Counted from the stretch's first letter, positions 41,778 to 52,191 are shown. The stretch: DNA of 64,000 nucleotides from Candidatus Electrothrix communis (GCA_030644725.1 CP130629.1:3735501-3799500), one strand, 5' to 3'. The notes: generated by a model from the letters alone, not told the origin. A program made the numbers and translations.

Positions 41778-43592
41778 ATGGGATTGCTGAACAGCGAGAA
41801 ACTCCTTGATCTGCTTATCTCGCAGCGCTTATTAACTGCGAAACAGAAACAGTTTGTGCTTCGTCACAAGGAACGGCAAAGCCAACAGCTCCTCAAGCTC
41901 CAGGGCGGCCCCAAGCAAGCGGGAAGGGGGTATCCTGATATGGTGGATATCCTCGCATCCCTGAAACTTGAGATACCGGTGCATCAACCGGGTCATCAGG
42001 CATCAATCCTCACAGAAGAACAGATTATGCGGGCGGTAAGCCGCAAATTGCGTATCCCTTTCAAAAAGCTTGATCCCCTTGAATTGGATATCGAAATTGT
42101 CACCAAGACCATCCCCCGCTCCTTTGCTATTAATCATCTGATTCTTCCCTTTGAGATCCGTAACGGCGTGTTACAGGTCGTGACCTACGACCCGGATAAT
42201 AAGGCCCCTCTACAGGATATTGAACAGGTCAATCAGACCGAGCTGAAACCCTATCTCAGTACCCGCTCGGATATCCGCAAGATCCTCTCTGAATTCTTCG
42301 GTTTTCAACGCTCTATTACTGCCGCAGAAAGCCAATTTTCATCGACAGGTAGCAGCTCAACAGTGGACATCGGCAACCTGGAGCAGTATGTCAAACTCTC
42401 CAGCGCCCAGGAGCTTAGTTCTACGGATCAGCATATCAAGGCAGCGGTCAACCACCTGTTCAACTACGCTCTGGAGCAGCGAGCCAGTGACATCCATGTG
42501 GAGCCCAAGCGTGAGAGTTGTTTGATTCGCTACCGAATCGACGGTATTTTGCACACGATTTACAAGCTTCCAAAGGCAGTGCATTCAGCCATTACCTCCC
42601 GCATCAAGGCCTTGGCCCGTTTGGATATCGCAGAAAAACGCAGACCCCAGGACGGCAGGATCAAGATAGGGCAACGGGACGGCAAGGAAGCGGAGTTACG
42701 TGTCTCCACCATTCCGGTCTCCTTTGGGGAAAAAACCGTTATGCGTATCCTGGATACCAATGTCATTTTTCAGGATCTGGATGAATTGGGTTTTTCCAAA
42801 CGGGATAAAGCGGTATTTAATTCTTTTATCACTGCGCCGCACGGGATTGTGCTGGTGACCGGGCCAACCGGAAGCGGTAAATCCACCACCCTGTATTCCA
42901 CCCTGAAGAAGATTGCCTCGCCGGAGATCAATATCGTCACCGTGGAAGACCCGGTGGAGATGGTGCATGAGGATTTTAATCAGATCTCGGTGCAGGCCCA
43001 GATTGACGTGACCTTTTCCACTATCCTGCGCAATATCCTGCGCCAGGACCCGGATGTGATCATGATCGGTGAGATTAGAGATTTTGATACGGCCACCCAT
43101 GCGGTTCAGGCGGCCCTGACCGGTCACCTGGTCTTTTCCACCCTGCATACCAATGATGCGGTCTCCACCATTGTCCGCTTGCAGGACCTCGGACTGGAGC
43201 CCTTTCTGATCGGCTCCACCATGCTCGGGGCCTTGGCCCAGCGCCTTGTTCGTAAGATTTGTCCCCACTGTATTGAGTCCTATCAGGTCGATATTGAGGA
43301 ATTGCAGAAAATGGGTTTTCCGGTTTCCGGCCAGGGCCAGATAGAGCTGAAGCGGGGAAAAGGATGCAAGGAATGCCGCAAGACCGGCTATTCCGGCAGG
43401 ATGGGCGTTTTTGAAGTTTTTCCTTTGTCGGATAAGATCAAAAAAATGGTGGCGGATAAAGCCACCGATGCCGAGCTGCGTCAGGTTGCTATTCGGGAGG
43501 GTATGACCACCCTGAACGAAGATGCTTGGCAGAAGGTGCGTACGGGACTGACCACTGTGGAGGAGGCGTTACGGATTAGTGGAGATATGTAA
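41778..43592 (+). CDS. pilB: type IV pilus/type II secretion ATPase
   Basis: 604 residues. N-terminal MshEN-type domain; hexameric ATPase core with Walker A GPTGSGKSTTLYS near residue 363, Asp box VEDPVEM, Walker B VIMIGEIRDFDTATHAVQAALTGHLVFSTLHTNDA, and a zinc site CPHCIESY...CKECRKTGYSGR. It powers pilus extension or type II secretion; both GspE and PilB assignments are possible from sequence alone. It stands beside bamD without other pil/gsp genes. Confidence 0.9.
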   Translation: MGLLNSEKLLDLLISQRLLTAKQKQFVLRHKERQSQQLLKLQGGPKQAGRGYPDMVDILASLKLEIPVHQPGHQASILTEEQIMRAVSRKLRIPFKKLDPLELDIEIVTKTIPRSFAINHLILPFEIRNGVLQVVTYDPDNKAPLQDIEQVNQTELKPYLSTRSDIRKILSEFFGFQRSITAAESQFSSTGSSSTVDIGNLEQYVKLSSAQELSSTDQHIKAAVNHLFNYALEQRASDIHVEPKRESCLIRYRIDGILHTIYKLPKAVHSAITSRIKALARLDIAEKRRPQDGRIKIGQRDGKEAELRVSTIPVSFGEKTVMRILDTNVIFQDLDELGFSKRDKAVFNSFITAPHGIVLVTGPTGSGKSTTLYSTLKKIASPEINIVTVEDPVEMVHEDFNQISVQAQIDVTFSTILRNILRQDPDVIMIGEIRDFDTATHAVQAALTGHLVFSTLHTNDAVSTIVRLQDLGLEPFLIGSTMLGALAQRLVRKICPHCIESYQVDIEELQKMGFPVSGQGQIELKRGKGCKECRKTGYSGRMGVFEVFPLSDKIKKMVADKATDAELRQVAIREGMTTLNEDAWQKVRTGLTTVEEALRISGDM

Positions 43593-43715
43593 CACCGCTT
43601 TTCAGCGGCGCAGTTTTTTGCGTCCGCTGAAAATGTTTCGTTATGTGGCGGTGTTCATAAAACCTGCATTCGTATAAAATAATGGCAACTCAGGAATCAT
43701 CCCTGATGAATCAGA

Positions 43716-44816
43716 TTAAGGCTGCTCAAGCAAAGGGTAGTCTGTATACCCCATGGGCCCAGTGGTATAAAACGTCTCCTCGTCCCATGCTGCTGTTTCA
43801 GGCCCTGCCTCAAATCTCTCAACAAGATCAGGATTTGAGATGAAAAGTTTTCCATAGGCCACAAGATCAGCCAGACCATCATCAATAACTTTATTACCCG
43901 TTTCCCTGTTAAAGGCTGTATTGATCATAAGTGTTCCTTTGTACATTGGCCTGTAATGCATGGCTATGTTGGGTTCTGCTCCGGGTACATCGGTCACATC
44001 TGTAAATGGTTCTGAAAGATGCAGGTAAGCCAGGTCGTAATCATTGAGTCTCTTGACTATATAGTCAAAAGTGGGGATACTTTCCTCATCAAGGGTCATG
44101 CCGAAGAGATTGTGAAGTGAAGGGTTGAGTCTCACTCCAATGCGGTTTTCAGGCATATATTTCTTCACCTCGTCTATTACCTCAAAGAGGATTTTCGCCC
44201 TATTTTCTCTTGAATCGCCGTATTCATCCGTTCTCTCATTGGATGTTCTGCTGAAAAACTGATGAAGCAGATAGCCATTGGATGAGTGGATCTCCACACC
44301 GTCAAATCCTGCGGCCATGGCATTTTTTGCTGCTCGACCGTAATCATTGATAGTCTCTTTTATCTCATCAACCGTCATGGCCTTGGGCGTCACAGTATCT
44401 TTGAATCCCTGAGGAGTATAGGATTGGGAATTCGGATTTATTGCAGATGCCGACAGCGGCAGCTCTCCATCATGAAAATCCGGATGGGACATGCGACCCA
44501 CATGCCAGAGCTGGATAAATATTTTTCCGCCCTTCGCATGGACAGCAGCGGTTACTTTCTTCCATCCTTCCACTTGCTCATCTGAATGGATACCCGGCGT
44601 GTTGATGTATCCAACTGCCCGTTTCGATATCTGAGAACCCTCGGATATAATCAGGCCTGCCGAGGCTCTCTGGGCATAATACTCAGCTATAAGATCAGTC
44701 GCTACATTGCCGGGGTTATCTGCCCGGCTGCGGGTCATGGGAGCCATGACTACACGATTCTTAAGCTTCATATCTCCCATACTATAGTCGTTTAAGAGTG
44801 CCTGCTTGGTTTCCAT
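43716..44816 (-). CDS. Old Yellow Enzyme (alkene reductase)
   Basis: 366 residues: MGDMKLKNRVVMAPMTRSRA, FIQLWHVGRMSHP, GFDGVEIHSSNGYLLHQFFS, NERTDEYGDSRENRA, RIGVRLNP, AYLHLSEPF. FMN-dependent N-ethylmaleimide/nitro-ester reductase family using NAD(P)H. The HSSN (usually HxAN/HGAN) tweak keeps the first catalytic His. Single minus-strand gene, probably a recent acquisition. Confidence 0.92.
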   Translation of the reverse strand: METKQALLNDYSMGDMKLKNRVVMAPMTRSRADNPGNVATDLIAEYYAQRASAGLIISEGSQISKRAVGYINTPGIHSDEQVEGWKKVTAAVHAKGGKIFIQLWHVGRMSHPDFHDGELPLSASAINPNSQSYTPQGFKDTVTPKAMTVDEIKETINDYGRAAKNAMAAGFDGVEIHSSNGYLLHQFFSRTSNERTDEYGDSRENRAKILFEVIDEVKKYMPENRIGVRLNPSLHNLFGMTLDEESIPTFDYIVKRLNDYDLAYLHLSEPFTDVTDVPGAEPNIAMHYRPMYKGTLMINTAFNRETGNKVIDDGLADLVAYGKLFISNPDLVERFEAGPETAAWDEETFYTTGPMGYTDYPLLEQP

Positions 44817-45069
44817 TTACTTTTCCTCTATTTTAAAATTCATTTAAAATATAGAAATCCTTTCTTTATCGGTTCCTTAAAAAGTCTAGATTTCTTGCCA
44901 AGGTATTAACTTCCTAAAAATACACTACTGAGGATCAAGTCTTCTATTTTCACCAATTCCATGTTTTCATACATAACGCCCTCGTTAAGGGGCAATAATA
45001 AAAAAGCAACAGCGTTCGACTTCCCCCGTTGGAGAACGGCTGAGTTGGTTGTGCTGGTCTTGGGAACAA

Positions 45070-45477
45070 ATGCAATTATCATTAACAAAAAAAATATCAG
45101 TCCCTGACTGCTCATCTGACAGTATCCACCCCATCCTACGTCAGACCTTTTCACTCACCAGTAAGCGACTGCCGACGATCGCTCTGATCAAGAGCCACAT
45201 CTATACTGACCGTCAATGGATCGAAGCCGGGGACTTCGACCGAAAAAAACAACTGCTCACCATGATGGTCAGGGAGTCCTACGTCGGGCAATCCTTTGTG
45301 CTTCTCACCGATGAATTCATAAGATCCCTTCAGCTGCTTTGCAACGATTTCACAAGCATTGTTGAAATCGGGGCCGGCATCGGCTGGCTTGGACACTGGC
45401 TCTGCAAATACGGGATCAGGGTGCAAGCCTCCATCGATAACAAAACCTGGCCTGATTTTCCACCGGACCTTTGTTAG
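45070..45477 (+). pseudogene. 3'-truncated SAM-methyltransferase
   Basis: About 136 residues. The last 40 hold methyltransferase motif I, IVEIGAGIGWLGHWL, after which the protein stops at PDFPPDLC, before the catalytic half. The stop is inside GTTAGCG (45473-45479), an attC core-like heptamer. Either a gene truncated by recombination or a short cassette protein; the fold cannot be complete. Confidence 0.5.
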
Positions 45478-45521
45478 CGAGCCACACTCCACCTCATTGC
45501 CGAAGAGTACTGTTACCATCA

Positions 45522-46838
45522 TTATTTGGGCAATTCCTGCTCAACGAGAGTGAACAATTCCTCAATTTTTTCTTTTGGAATTGAGGAGTCAAACACTCCT
45601 GCATTGAGTGTCAGCATCCCTTTAAAACCAGAGAGCGCACAAATAAAATTAGGAGGTACCACTCCGGGGCATAGCATTTCAGCAGACACAACATGGAGTG
45701 ATGGGCAATGGTGTGTTTGGATATCAATTACCCCCAAATTAGTAAAACCAAGTGAAATATTGTCGAGCCATTGTCCCATTTTAGTGAATACACGTCCTCC
45801 CCGGTTAAACAGAAAAAATGGATATAATCGGGTGCTCAGCCAGTATATTAAAAAGAATCCTAACCCAATATCATGCTGTTTATAGTCATCCATTTTTTCT
45901 GTAATAATGCTCAGTGTATCACAATCTTGATGACAGTGCCCTACTGGAATGGTTATGGCATAGGCACCGGACATTTGACACAATCCCTCCGTCTTTCCGC
46001 CACGCAAGTATCGACGAAGGTCAACCGTGCCAACCAACCGTAACCATCCTGTGTTCTTGACACCAAGTTGTTTCACCATGGCCCTTAAGAGGGCGCATGC
46101 AAAGAGATCGTTGATGGTCACGCCGTGTTGTCGGGCATATTCCTTGATTGTGACCACCCGTTCCGCTGAAAAACGCTTCAACACATAACATAACTTGCCG
46201 TCTTGATTCCGATTCGCTGGATAGGTAATACACTGAGCAGGAAACGAGAGCATCAAGACCTCCTTCATGCCACGCACAGCAATTCTCAGTAAATCTAAAT
46301 ACGCAAAGCGGCCATAGACTTGATGAAGACTCCTGGAACCGGTATTCGTGACAGGAGTATAGGCTGGATGCTCACCTAACTTGCCATAGATATCGAATAA
46401 GAGATTCACCAGTGATTTTAAGCCTCCAGCATCACATGTCAGATGTTGGATCTTCAGAATCAACTGATCGTTGTGTTGGCTACACAGCAGTAACGATTTG
46501 ATTTGAGGACCGTGTGTGAGATTAATCACGTTTCTAAAAAACTGATCGGATTCATCGTGTTTGGAGGATTCATTAACGTCAACGATTTCCAAGAGCGTTG
46601 CCGAATCTAATTCGTCTTCCGGCAGCCGTTTCCAGGAGGGTTTCAGCCAATGCTTGACGAACCGGCAGCCTAATAACGGCTCGGCGTCCAATAATAACCG
46701 TAATGCTGTCCGTAACCGTTCCTGATCCAGCTTTCCATCAAAATCAAGAATGAGATGAATCTCGTTGATCCAGATATCTGAACAGGCATAGTTGTGCCGA
46801 TCAGAAAATTGAGACGGGAATTCTTGCAACGTAGTCAT
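45522..46838 (-). CDS. condensation-domain-like acyltransferase
   Basis: 438 residues. The second half has DLRRYLRGG, NLGVIDIQTH and FICALSGFKGMLTLNAG typical of the condensation/CAT fold. The first half has LKIQHLTCDAGGLKSL, which corresponds to HHxxxDG with the first His replaced by Gln (QHLTCDAGG). Such stand-alone proteins are alcohol O-acetyltransferases, papA-like acyltransferases or inactive relatives. No NRPS/PKS neighbour. Substrate unknown. Confidence 0.7.
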   Translation of the reverse strand: MTTLQEFPSQFSDRHNYACSDIWINEIHLILDFDGKLDQERLRTALRLLLDAEPLLGCRFVKHWLKPSWKRLPEDELDSATLLEIVDVNESSKHDESDQFFRNVINLTHGPQIKSLLLCSQHNDQLILKIQHLTCDAGGLKSLVNLLFDIYGKLGEHPAYTPVTNTGSRSLHQVYGRFAYLDLLRIAVRGMKEVLMLSFPAQCITYPANRNQDGKLCYVLKRFSAERVVTIKEYARQHGVTINDLFACALLRAMVKQLGVKNTGWLRLVGTVDLRRYLRGGKTEGLCQMSGAYAITIPVGHCHQDCDTLSIITEKMDDYKQHDIGLGFFLIYWLSTRLYPFFLFNRGGRVFTKMGQWLDNISLGFTNLGVIDIQTHHCPSLHVVSAEMLCPGVVPPNFICALSGFKGMLTLNAGVFDSSIPKEKIEELFTLVEQELPK

Positions 46839-47007
46839 TGAGTTTCTCTTTCTCCTGCATAAAACGTTAACGTATCGTTCTCATTTGGAAAGTTTTTCAC
46901 AGATTATTCTTCAATGATACAGGCATTACGACAGATCATTTCAAATTATCGCATGCTTTTTGCATGTTCTTCAACAAAATATCACAATACTGTCTCAATG
47001 GAAAGGC

Positions 47008-47148
47008 CGCTAACGCCCCGCTTGAGGTGGCGAAACCCGCCCGTGCGCGGAAGCCACCAACCTGACACCGCCATAACCCCTTGACAGCGGGCAACAAAGG
47101 CAGCATTGCCACGCGGGTTTCGCTCACTCTCCAAGCGGATTGTTAGCG
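47008..47148 (-). repeat. attC-like integron site
   Basis: 141-bp imperfect palindrome: CGCTAAC...CCGCTTG...GCGAAACCCGC mirrored by GCGGGTTTCGC...CAAGCGG...GTTAGCG. R-type heptamers at both ends, then L-type heptamers after 3 unpaired bases, a long variable middle. This is the layout of an integron attC recombination site. The R heptamer GTTAGCG deviates from GTTRRRY in its last two bases, and the spacer is short, so the assignment is provisional. It lies just 3' of the gene at 47201-47788. Confidence 0.55.
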
Positions 47149-47200
47149 ATTCAGCCTCTATCACGGCAAAATCAGGCTTTTATATGTTTCTATTTTGACG

Positions 47201-47788
47201 CTAATATTTTTCTTGTCGCTTATCAGGATCACAATTATATTTTTCTGAAAATTCATTCCGTTGAATCGTACCCCAAAATGTTTCATTCTTCTCAAAAGTA
47301 ACTTTAATAATGTCCAGGCTGATACCCTTAAGATATGTTCTCACAAGACAAGGAATTGTTAGCCAAACTAAAAATAACAGAGCATTAAGTAATGGATGAT
47401 AAGGTTCAAGGAAATACAAAATAAGAAAAAGAAAAAGGCTATGGCCCAATAAGTTATAAACCCAATGTATAATAACTTTAGGTAGTGTTGTTTTTGTATA
47501 GTAAATGCAATCCTCATCAGGGCCAACGACCAAGGTATAGTTTACGGTCAATCTTTCAGTCCAATAATGGTATAACAATGCTAAAATCACAGGTGCTATC
47601 TCGATTGCCAGGTGCCATGAAGGGTTATAATTAACAAAACCCCAATCCGACAATGACAGTCCAGTCGTAACACTAAGTACCATGGGAACAAAATATAAAG
47701 GATCAATGATGTCTAAAGAAAACATCTCTTTATAGGGAGGTTTATAGTTCTGAATTATCTTCATATTGGCCGTTTTAATTTGGCTCAT
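47201..47788 (-). CDS. hypothetical membrane protein, cassette-like
   Basis: 195 residues from the ATG at 47788 (the open frame reaches 48031). Four hydrophobic helices (PLYFVPMVLSVTTGLSL, AIEIAPVILALLYHY, SLFLFLILYFL, LLFLVWLTIPCLV) and a basic, charged C-terminus. No homolog recognised. Placed between two attC-like palindromes in the same orientation, as a gene cassette would be. Confidence 0.55.
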   Translation of the reverse strand: MSQIKTANMKIIQNYKPPYKEMFSLDIIDPLYFVPMVLSVTTGLSLSDWGFVNYNPSWHLAIEIAPVILALLYHYWTERLTVNYTLVVGPDEDCIYYTKTTLPKVIIHWVYNLLGHSLFLFLILYFLEPYHPLLNALLFLVWLTIPCLVRTYLKGISLDIIKVTFEKNETFWGTIQRNEFSEKYNCDPDKRQEKY

Positions 47789-48143
47789 CGACGGTTGCTT
47801 TGCACATGGCTTGATTTTCCTTATTTGAGCTATGATTTGCAAAGCAAGTGACGATGAGCCTTTAATTTTAAGAGCAGGATCCCTGCTTGCTGAAACACCG
47901 TGTAATAATCCAAAATATCCAGAGGATATTTTGAATGAGCATATCACACCATGCAAAGAAATAAAGCACGTAGCCTGGATGAAGCATGGCGGAATCCGGG
48001 ATTGCTTACCACAACCGCTACTGCCATTCACACAGTCATCTTCATTTTGGTAATTTATCCCGAGCTACTTGCTAAAAATATTATCGTTCTCATTATTTCG
48101 CCTAACACTGAGCATATGCGGACTTACTCCATGATAATGTCCG

Positions 48144-48287
48144 CGCTAACGGCCGCTGTTGAGCCGCAGAGACTCGCAGGCACAGAAGAGAAAGTGCTGT
48201 TTTTTTTTCCGTGCCGAGAATCGCAGTCGGTTCCAACGTGTTGGATAGGTGGAGCGCGTAGCGCGTAACCTATTCAACTCGTTGGAT
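48144..48287. repeat. attC-like palindromic region
   Basis: CGCTAAC (48144-48150) and GTTGGAT (48240-48246, matches GTTRRRY) bound pairing segments GTTGAGCCG and CGGTTCCAAC. Overlapping its right end, CCAACGTGTTGGATAGGT pairs with ACCTATTCAACTCGTTGG around GGAGCGCGTAGCGCGTA, ending in another GTTGGAT at 48281-48287. Either one attC with an extra hairpin or two overlapping sites; a dispersed palindromic repeat is also possible. Confidence 0.4.
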
Positions 48288-48450
48288 GAAATCGACAGCG
48301 GTCCATCCTGTCAGTATTAATAAGTGGAAATTTATCCTGCTATTGACCGTAATAGGTACCGCAAAAATCCACTTATTCAGATATCGACACGGTAAAAATG
48401 GAAACCTTTTCCACTTATCAATTTTCACCTGCATCTTTCCTCTTATTATG

Positions 48451-48704
48451 GTAACTTCTCAATAAGTGGTGGTAAGTTTTATTTTTACCGAACTTTTAGC
48501 TAGTTGCGACACTGTTAAAGTGTCAAAAAAAACACTATGCCAGAAAACGCCCAAACAACACAACTTAATGAAATTGCTTTATCTTTGTATTTTGACTACT
48601 TCCGAAATAGCATTTTTGGAGCTTAAAATGCCGTTATTGCTGTGTCGCTAATCCATTGATTGTACGTTTAAATGTTGAGTTGCCACCACTTATTGAGAAG
48701 TTAC
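48451..48704. mobile_element. 254-bp IS66-type MITE
   Basis: 25-bp terminal inverted repeats starting GTAACTTCTCAATAAGTGGT, 24 of 25 matching, flanked by 8-bp direct repeats TTATTATG (48443-48450 and 48705-48712). GTAA ends plus an 8-bp duplication are the hallmarks of IS66-family elements; the ends resemble those of the full IS66 at 49228 (GTAACTACTCAGCC). Interior has no usable gene. Non-autonomous. Confidence 0.88.
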
Positions 48705-49219
48705 TTATTATGAGAATAAACAGCCAACGCGGGCCTTGCCCGCAACCCAATTACCGTATGAAGTAGAGCCGTTCCTGATGTAAAATGAAAGTAGCCAATA
48801 ACTTTCAGGATATAAGGAGGAACGACTCATGAAATCATTAATAGACAGGTTCTCCAGTTCAGTCAAGGGCGTACTCTCAGGATTTGATCGTATCGTTTTC
48901 AAAGGATGGATTCTTCCCCTGATGTCCGCCTCCCAAGTCATGAGCTTTTTGGGCTCTAAAGGCGTACTCAACAAAGACTACAAAAACTGGATGGTTGCCC
49001 GAACAAAAGATGTAGTCGACACTGCTGATCAATATGCTCGTGATAACTCCGGGCAATCCATTATCCATATTCCGACATGGCGTATTCGAAAAGAAGAACT
49101 TGCCCATGAACGCCAACAGCAGGAACAGATTGAAAGTGGTCTGATCGGCGTGTGGTCCTGTATGGAAAGTGCCTCATCTTATCGGGCTGTGTATTGCAAC
49201 CAGGCGGGTTTTCCACAAA

Positions 49220-49227
49220 TCAGAAAT
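49220..49227 (+). repeat. IS66 target duplication, left
   Basis: TCAGAAAT, identical to 50822-50829. Confidence 0.95.
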
Positions 49228-49291
49228 GTAACTACTCAGCCAGTCGCCAAGCCTCTTGACAGAAGCAACGGGTTAAGATTATTTTGCTGTT

Positions 49292-50763
49292 ATGAATTTT
49301 AGTATCCCCGAAGAGAAAGAAGTCCGTACGGCCTTTGCGGAAGGTGAAGAGGCAATTATTGCCCTGTTCGGCAGTATAACCGCGCAGGTTAAAGAACTCG
49401 CCGCTCAGTTGGAAAAACAGGCCGGAGTATTGAAGGATTTACAGGCCCGGCTGTCGAAAAACAGCCGCAACAGCGGTAAACCGCCTTCAAGCGACGGATA
49501 CGGTAAACAGAACAAGACGGAAAGCCTGAGAAAGTCTGGTCAAAAGTCGAACGGCGGGCAGCCGGGTCATGAAGGGCGGACTCTTAAGCGGTCGGAAAAC
49601 CCAGATCATACGGAAACGTATAAACCCGACACATGTGACAACTGCCAGACATCGCTTGAGGACGTCGCCGCCGTCGGAGAGGAAGAACGACAGGTTTATG
49701 ATATTCCGGCGATACGAATCGAAGTCACCTCGCATCGTGCGGAAATCATAATTTGTCCCGAATGCGGCATGGAAAATACGGGAAAATTCCCGGAAAGTGT
49801 GGGACGGGGCGTTCGATACGGCAGAGGCGTGAAGACATGGGCCACGTATTTCGGGAATCAGCATCATATTCCGCTTGAACGCACTGCACAGATTTTTGAA
49901 GATCTGATCGGGCACGGAATTTCGGAGGGTTCGCTGCTGAAGGCATCTGAAGAACTTTCCGAGTGCGTCCGGCCCTCGACCGAGGCGACAGCGGAGCTTC
50001 TGCGTAATGCCGAGGTTCTGAAAGTGGACGAAACCGGACTGCGGGTCAAAGGAAAACTCCATTGGCTGCATGTAGCTTCGTCGGACCTCCTCACTCATTA
50101 TAACGTGCATGAAAAGCGGGGAAAAGAAGCGATGGATGCAGCCGGAATCCTCAGTGAATTCGAAGGAAGGATGCTGCATGATCACTGGAAATCGTACTTC
50201 GGATATAAAAATTGCCGTCATGGGCTGTGCAACGCGCACCATCTTCGCGAGTTTAAATTCATAGGCAAACAGTATGAACAGGCATGGGCTGGAGACATGG
50301 CCGACTTACTGCTTGAGATAAAAGAGGAGGTCGAAAAACTGAAGCCGGACCGGGATCGTTTCGGGCCGGAACAGATCGAAGGTTTTGAACGGCGATACGA
50401 TGAAATCATTTGTCGGGGCTTCGCGGACAATCCCTTCACGCCTCCAAAAGAAAAAAGAAGGGACGACTGAAAAGACCGCCGCCGCTCAATCTGCTGATAC
50501 GGCTCCGGGATTACAAGTCGGAGACTCTCGCCTTTATGTACGATTTTCGGGTTCCGTTCGACAATAATGCGGCGGAAAGGGATGTGCGTATGATGAAGGT
50601 CAAACAGAAGGTTTCGGGTTGTTTCCGAACTGTTGAAGGTGCGGAACGGTTCGCTTCTATCCGGGGATATATCTCCACGGCTCGTAAAAATTCAAAAAAC
50701 ATTTTCGAGGCGATCAAAGACGCCTTCAACGGCGATCCTTTTATTCCCGATGTCGCAGTATAA
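49292..50763 (+). pseudogene. IS66 transposase, frameshifted
   Basis: First part 49292-50470 (392 residues): N-terminal leucine zipper, then QARLSKNSRNSGKPPSSDG, zinc-finger CDNC...CPEC, DETGLR (first Asp) and LHDHWKSYFGY (second Asp). Second part ends at 50763 and holds the third acidic residue with [23 protein letters not shown]. Frames differ by -1 at an A-run (AAAAGAAAAAAG, 50446-50457). The slip motif is not in the canonical phase, so a mutation is more likely than programmed frameshifting. Confidence 0.82.
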
Positions 50764-50803
50764 AAAAAGGCCGCTTTCATAACTTTTGAAAGCGGCCTTT
50801 TTC
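50764..50803 (+). terminator. terminator inside IS66 right end
   Basis: AAAGGCCGCTTTCA pairs with TGAAAGCGGCCTTT around TAACTTT, followed by TTCG. It would stop transposase transcription before the right inverted repeat. Confidence 0.85.
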
Positions 50804-50821
50804 GTTAGGCTGAGTAGTTAC

Positions 50822-50829
50822 TCAGAAAT
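50822..50829 (+). repeat. IS66 target duplication, right
   Basis: TCAGAAAT, identical to 49220-49227. Confidence 0.95.
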
Positions 50830-52150
50830 TATCAAACCCAATGTAAGCATCTGTATTTCTACTTTGATGACTGTGAATTCGGTTTTATGAACATACGGCT
50901 GCAGACTTGGTTTCCCTACCATATTCAAATGTGCCTCAACGGTCGTGAATGGCTGCGCCGGGGACTTGAAAAAGAAGGTGTGGGATTTCATGTTCACGGA
51001 AACAAGTTTCTGCACATTGCTGATTATCAAAAAGCGCAACAACTGCTTGACGAACAGCTGAACACCCGTTTTACGGATATGCTTGACGGCTTTACGCAAC
51101 GAATTTTTCCAGGAATGGAAGATATCCTAGGGCCGCATCTCTCTTATTATTGGACCTTATGGCAGAGCGAGTGGGCCACGGATCTTATTTTCGACAACCC
51201 CGATTCCTTGAAAGCTCCTATGGATGCTCTTTTGCGACACGCACATATAATCGGAACGAGTACCCGTGTCTTGCGTTACCTTGATCGACCTTTGACCAAA
51301 GCCGGTCGTCCTGATGGCCGTTCTCATGATACCGTCATGACACGCCTCACGGATTTCAATGACGGTATACGTATTCGTCATTGGGTTGATAAAAATTCTG
51401 TCAAATTGTACAACGAACAGAATAATATGCGAGTAGAAACAACCATCAATGATCCTGGAAAATTTAAAGTATTTCGCCATAAGCAGGGTCAGGATGAAAA
51501 CGAACCGAAACAGCGAATGCCCATGCGCAAAGGCGTAATGGATATACCGTTGCGGGCATCGGTTTCTCAGGACGTCAATAACCGCTTTATGGATGATCTT
51601 GCGACGTTGGAGGAAAAACTCCGATCCGTAATTTCATGGAGGAGTTGACTGCTCATATAACGAAAAACGGTCGTCGATTTCGCGGCCTTGATCCGGTCGG
51701 TAAGGACCAAGAACTGCTTCTTGCGCTCTCCGATCCCGCATACATGATTTCCGGTCTAACGAACAAAATGCTTCGGGAGCGGTTGTCGGACACTCCTTTC
51801 GGCTCCGGCCGCACGGACAAACAGTTATCAGCCAAAATAAGCCGTCACCTGCGGCTGTTGAGAAGTCACGGGATTATCCGAAAACTTCCCCGACAGAATC
51901 GATACCAGGTGACCGTCAAGGGGATGCGGTTGAGTAACGCTCTGAATGCGTTGCTGGCGGCATCCATTGAAAATCTTATAAAAATTGCCGCTTGATTTTC
52001 TTGTTTTTTGTGACAGAAGTTGAGGAGTAAGGCACTAACACGAAAAACAAAAAGAGTAAACAAAATTACCCCCAAGCCCAAGTCTGAAACTGATGGAGCA
52101 AGTTCATGAAGTTCTTCGCTACGGCTCCTCGGAAGAATCTCACAGATTGC

Positions 52151-52191
52151 AAAAAAAAACGGCCTCTCAACCAAGGTGGTTGAGATGCCGT
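52151..52191 (-). terminator. terminator of the symporter operon
   Basis: On the minus strand ACGGCATCTCAACCA pairs with TGGTTGAGAGGCCGT (one mismatch), followed by a run of eight T. Confidence 0.92.

Larger units (their letters stand above)
49228..50821 (+). mobile_element. IS66-family insertion sequence, complete
   Basis: 1594 bp, bounded by perfect inverted repeats GTAACTACTCAGCC and GGCTGAGTAGTTAC, flanked by 8-bp direct repeats TCAGAAAT. Carries one transposase gene (tnpC-type only, as in the ISBst12 subgroup) and its own terminator at 50764-50803. It interrupts the copy A gene between the codons for IRN and YQT. Confidence 0.95.
48829..51995 (+). pseudogene. uncharacterised ~500-aa mobile-like protein, copy A, disrupted
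   Basis: Coding halves 48829-49227 and 50830-51995 join after removal of the IS66 element into a protein homologous along its length to the minus-strand gene at 61162-62673. Shared blocks: GVLSGFDRIVFKG, CMESASSYR, CKHLYFYFDDCEFG, RLQTWFPYHIQMCLNG, RHWVDKNSVKLYNEQNNMRVETT, PMRKGVMD, and a C-terminal winged-helix region (KISRHLRLLRSHGIIRKLP). A second lesion near 51630 shifts the frame within LRS/RNFMEEL. Doubly inactive. AAGGAGGAACG precedes the ATG. Confidence 0.8.

Noticed and set aside
44906-45154. Minus-strand 82-residue frame
   Set aside because: Overlaps the start of the methyltransferase remnant, and its composition looks like non-coding AT-rich DNA.
50441-50461. Possible programmed -1 frameshift in the IS66 transposase at AAAAGAAAAAAG
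   Set aside because: The A-run is out of phase for the canonical A-AAA-AAG slip (codons read GAA AAA AGA), and only the P-site codon could re-pair well; a frameshift mutation is simpler.
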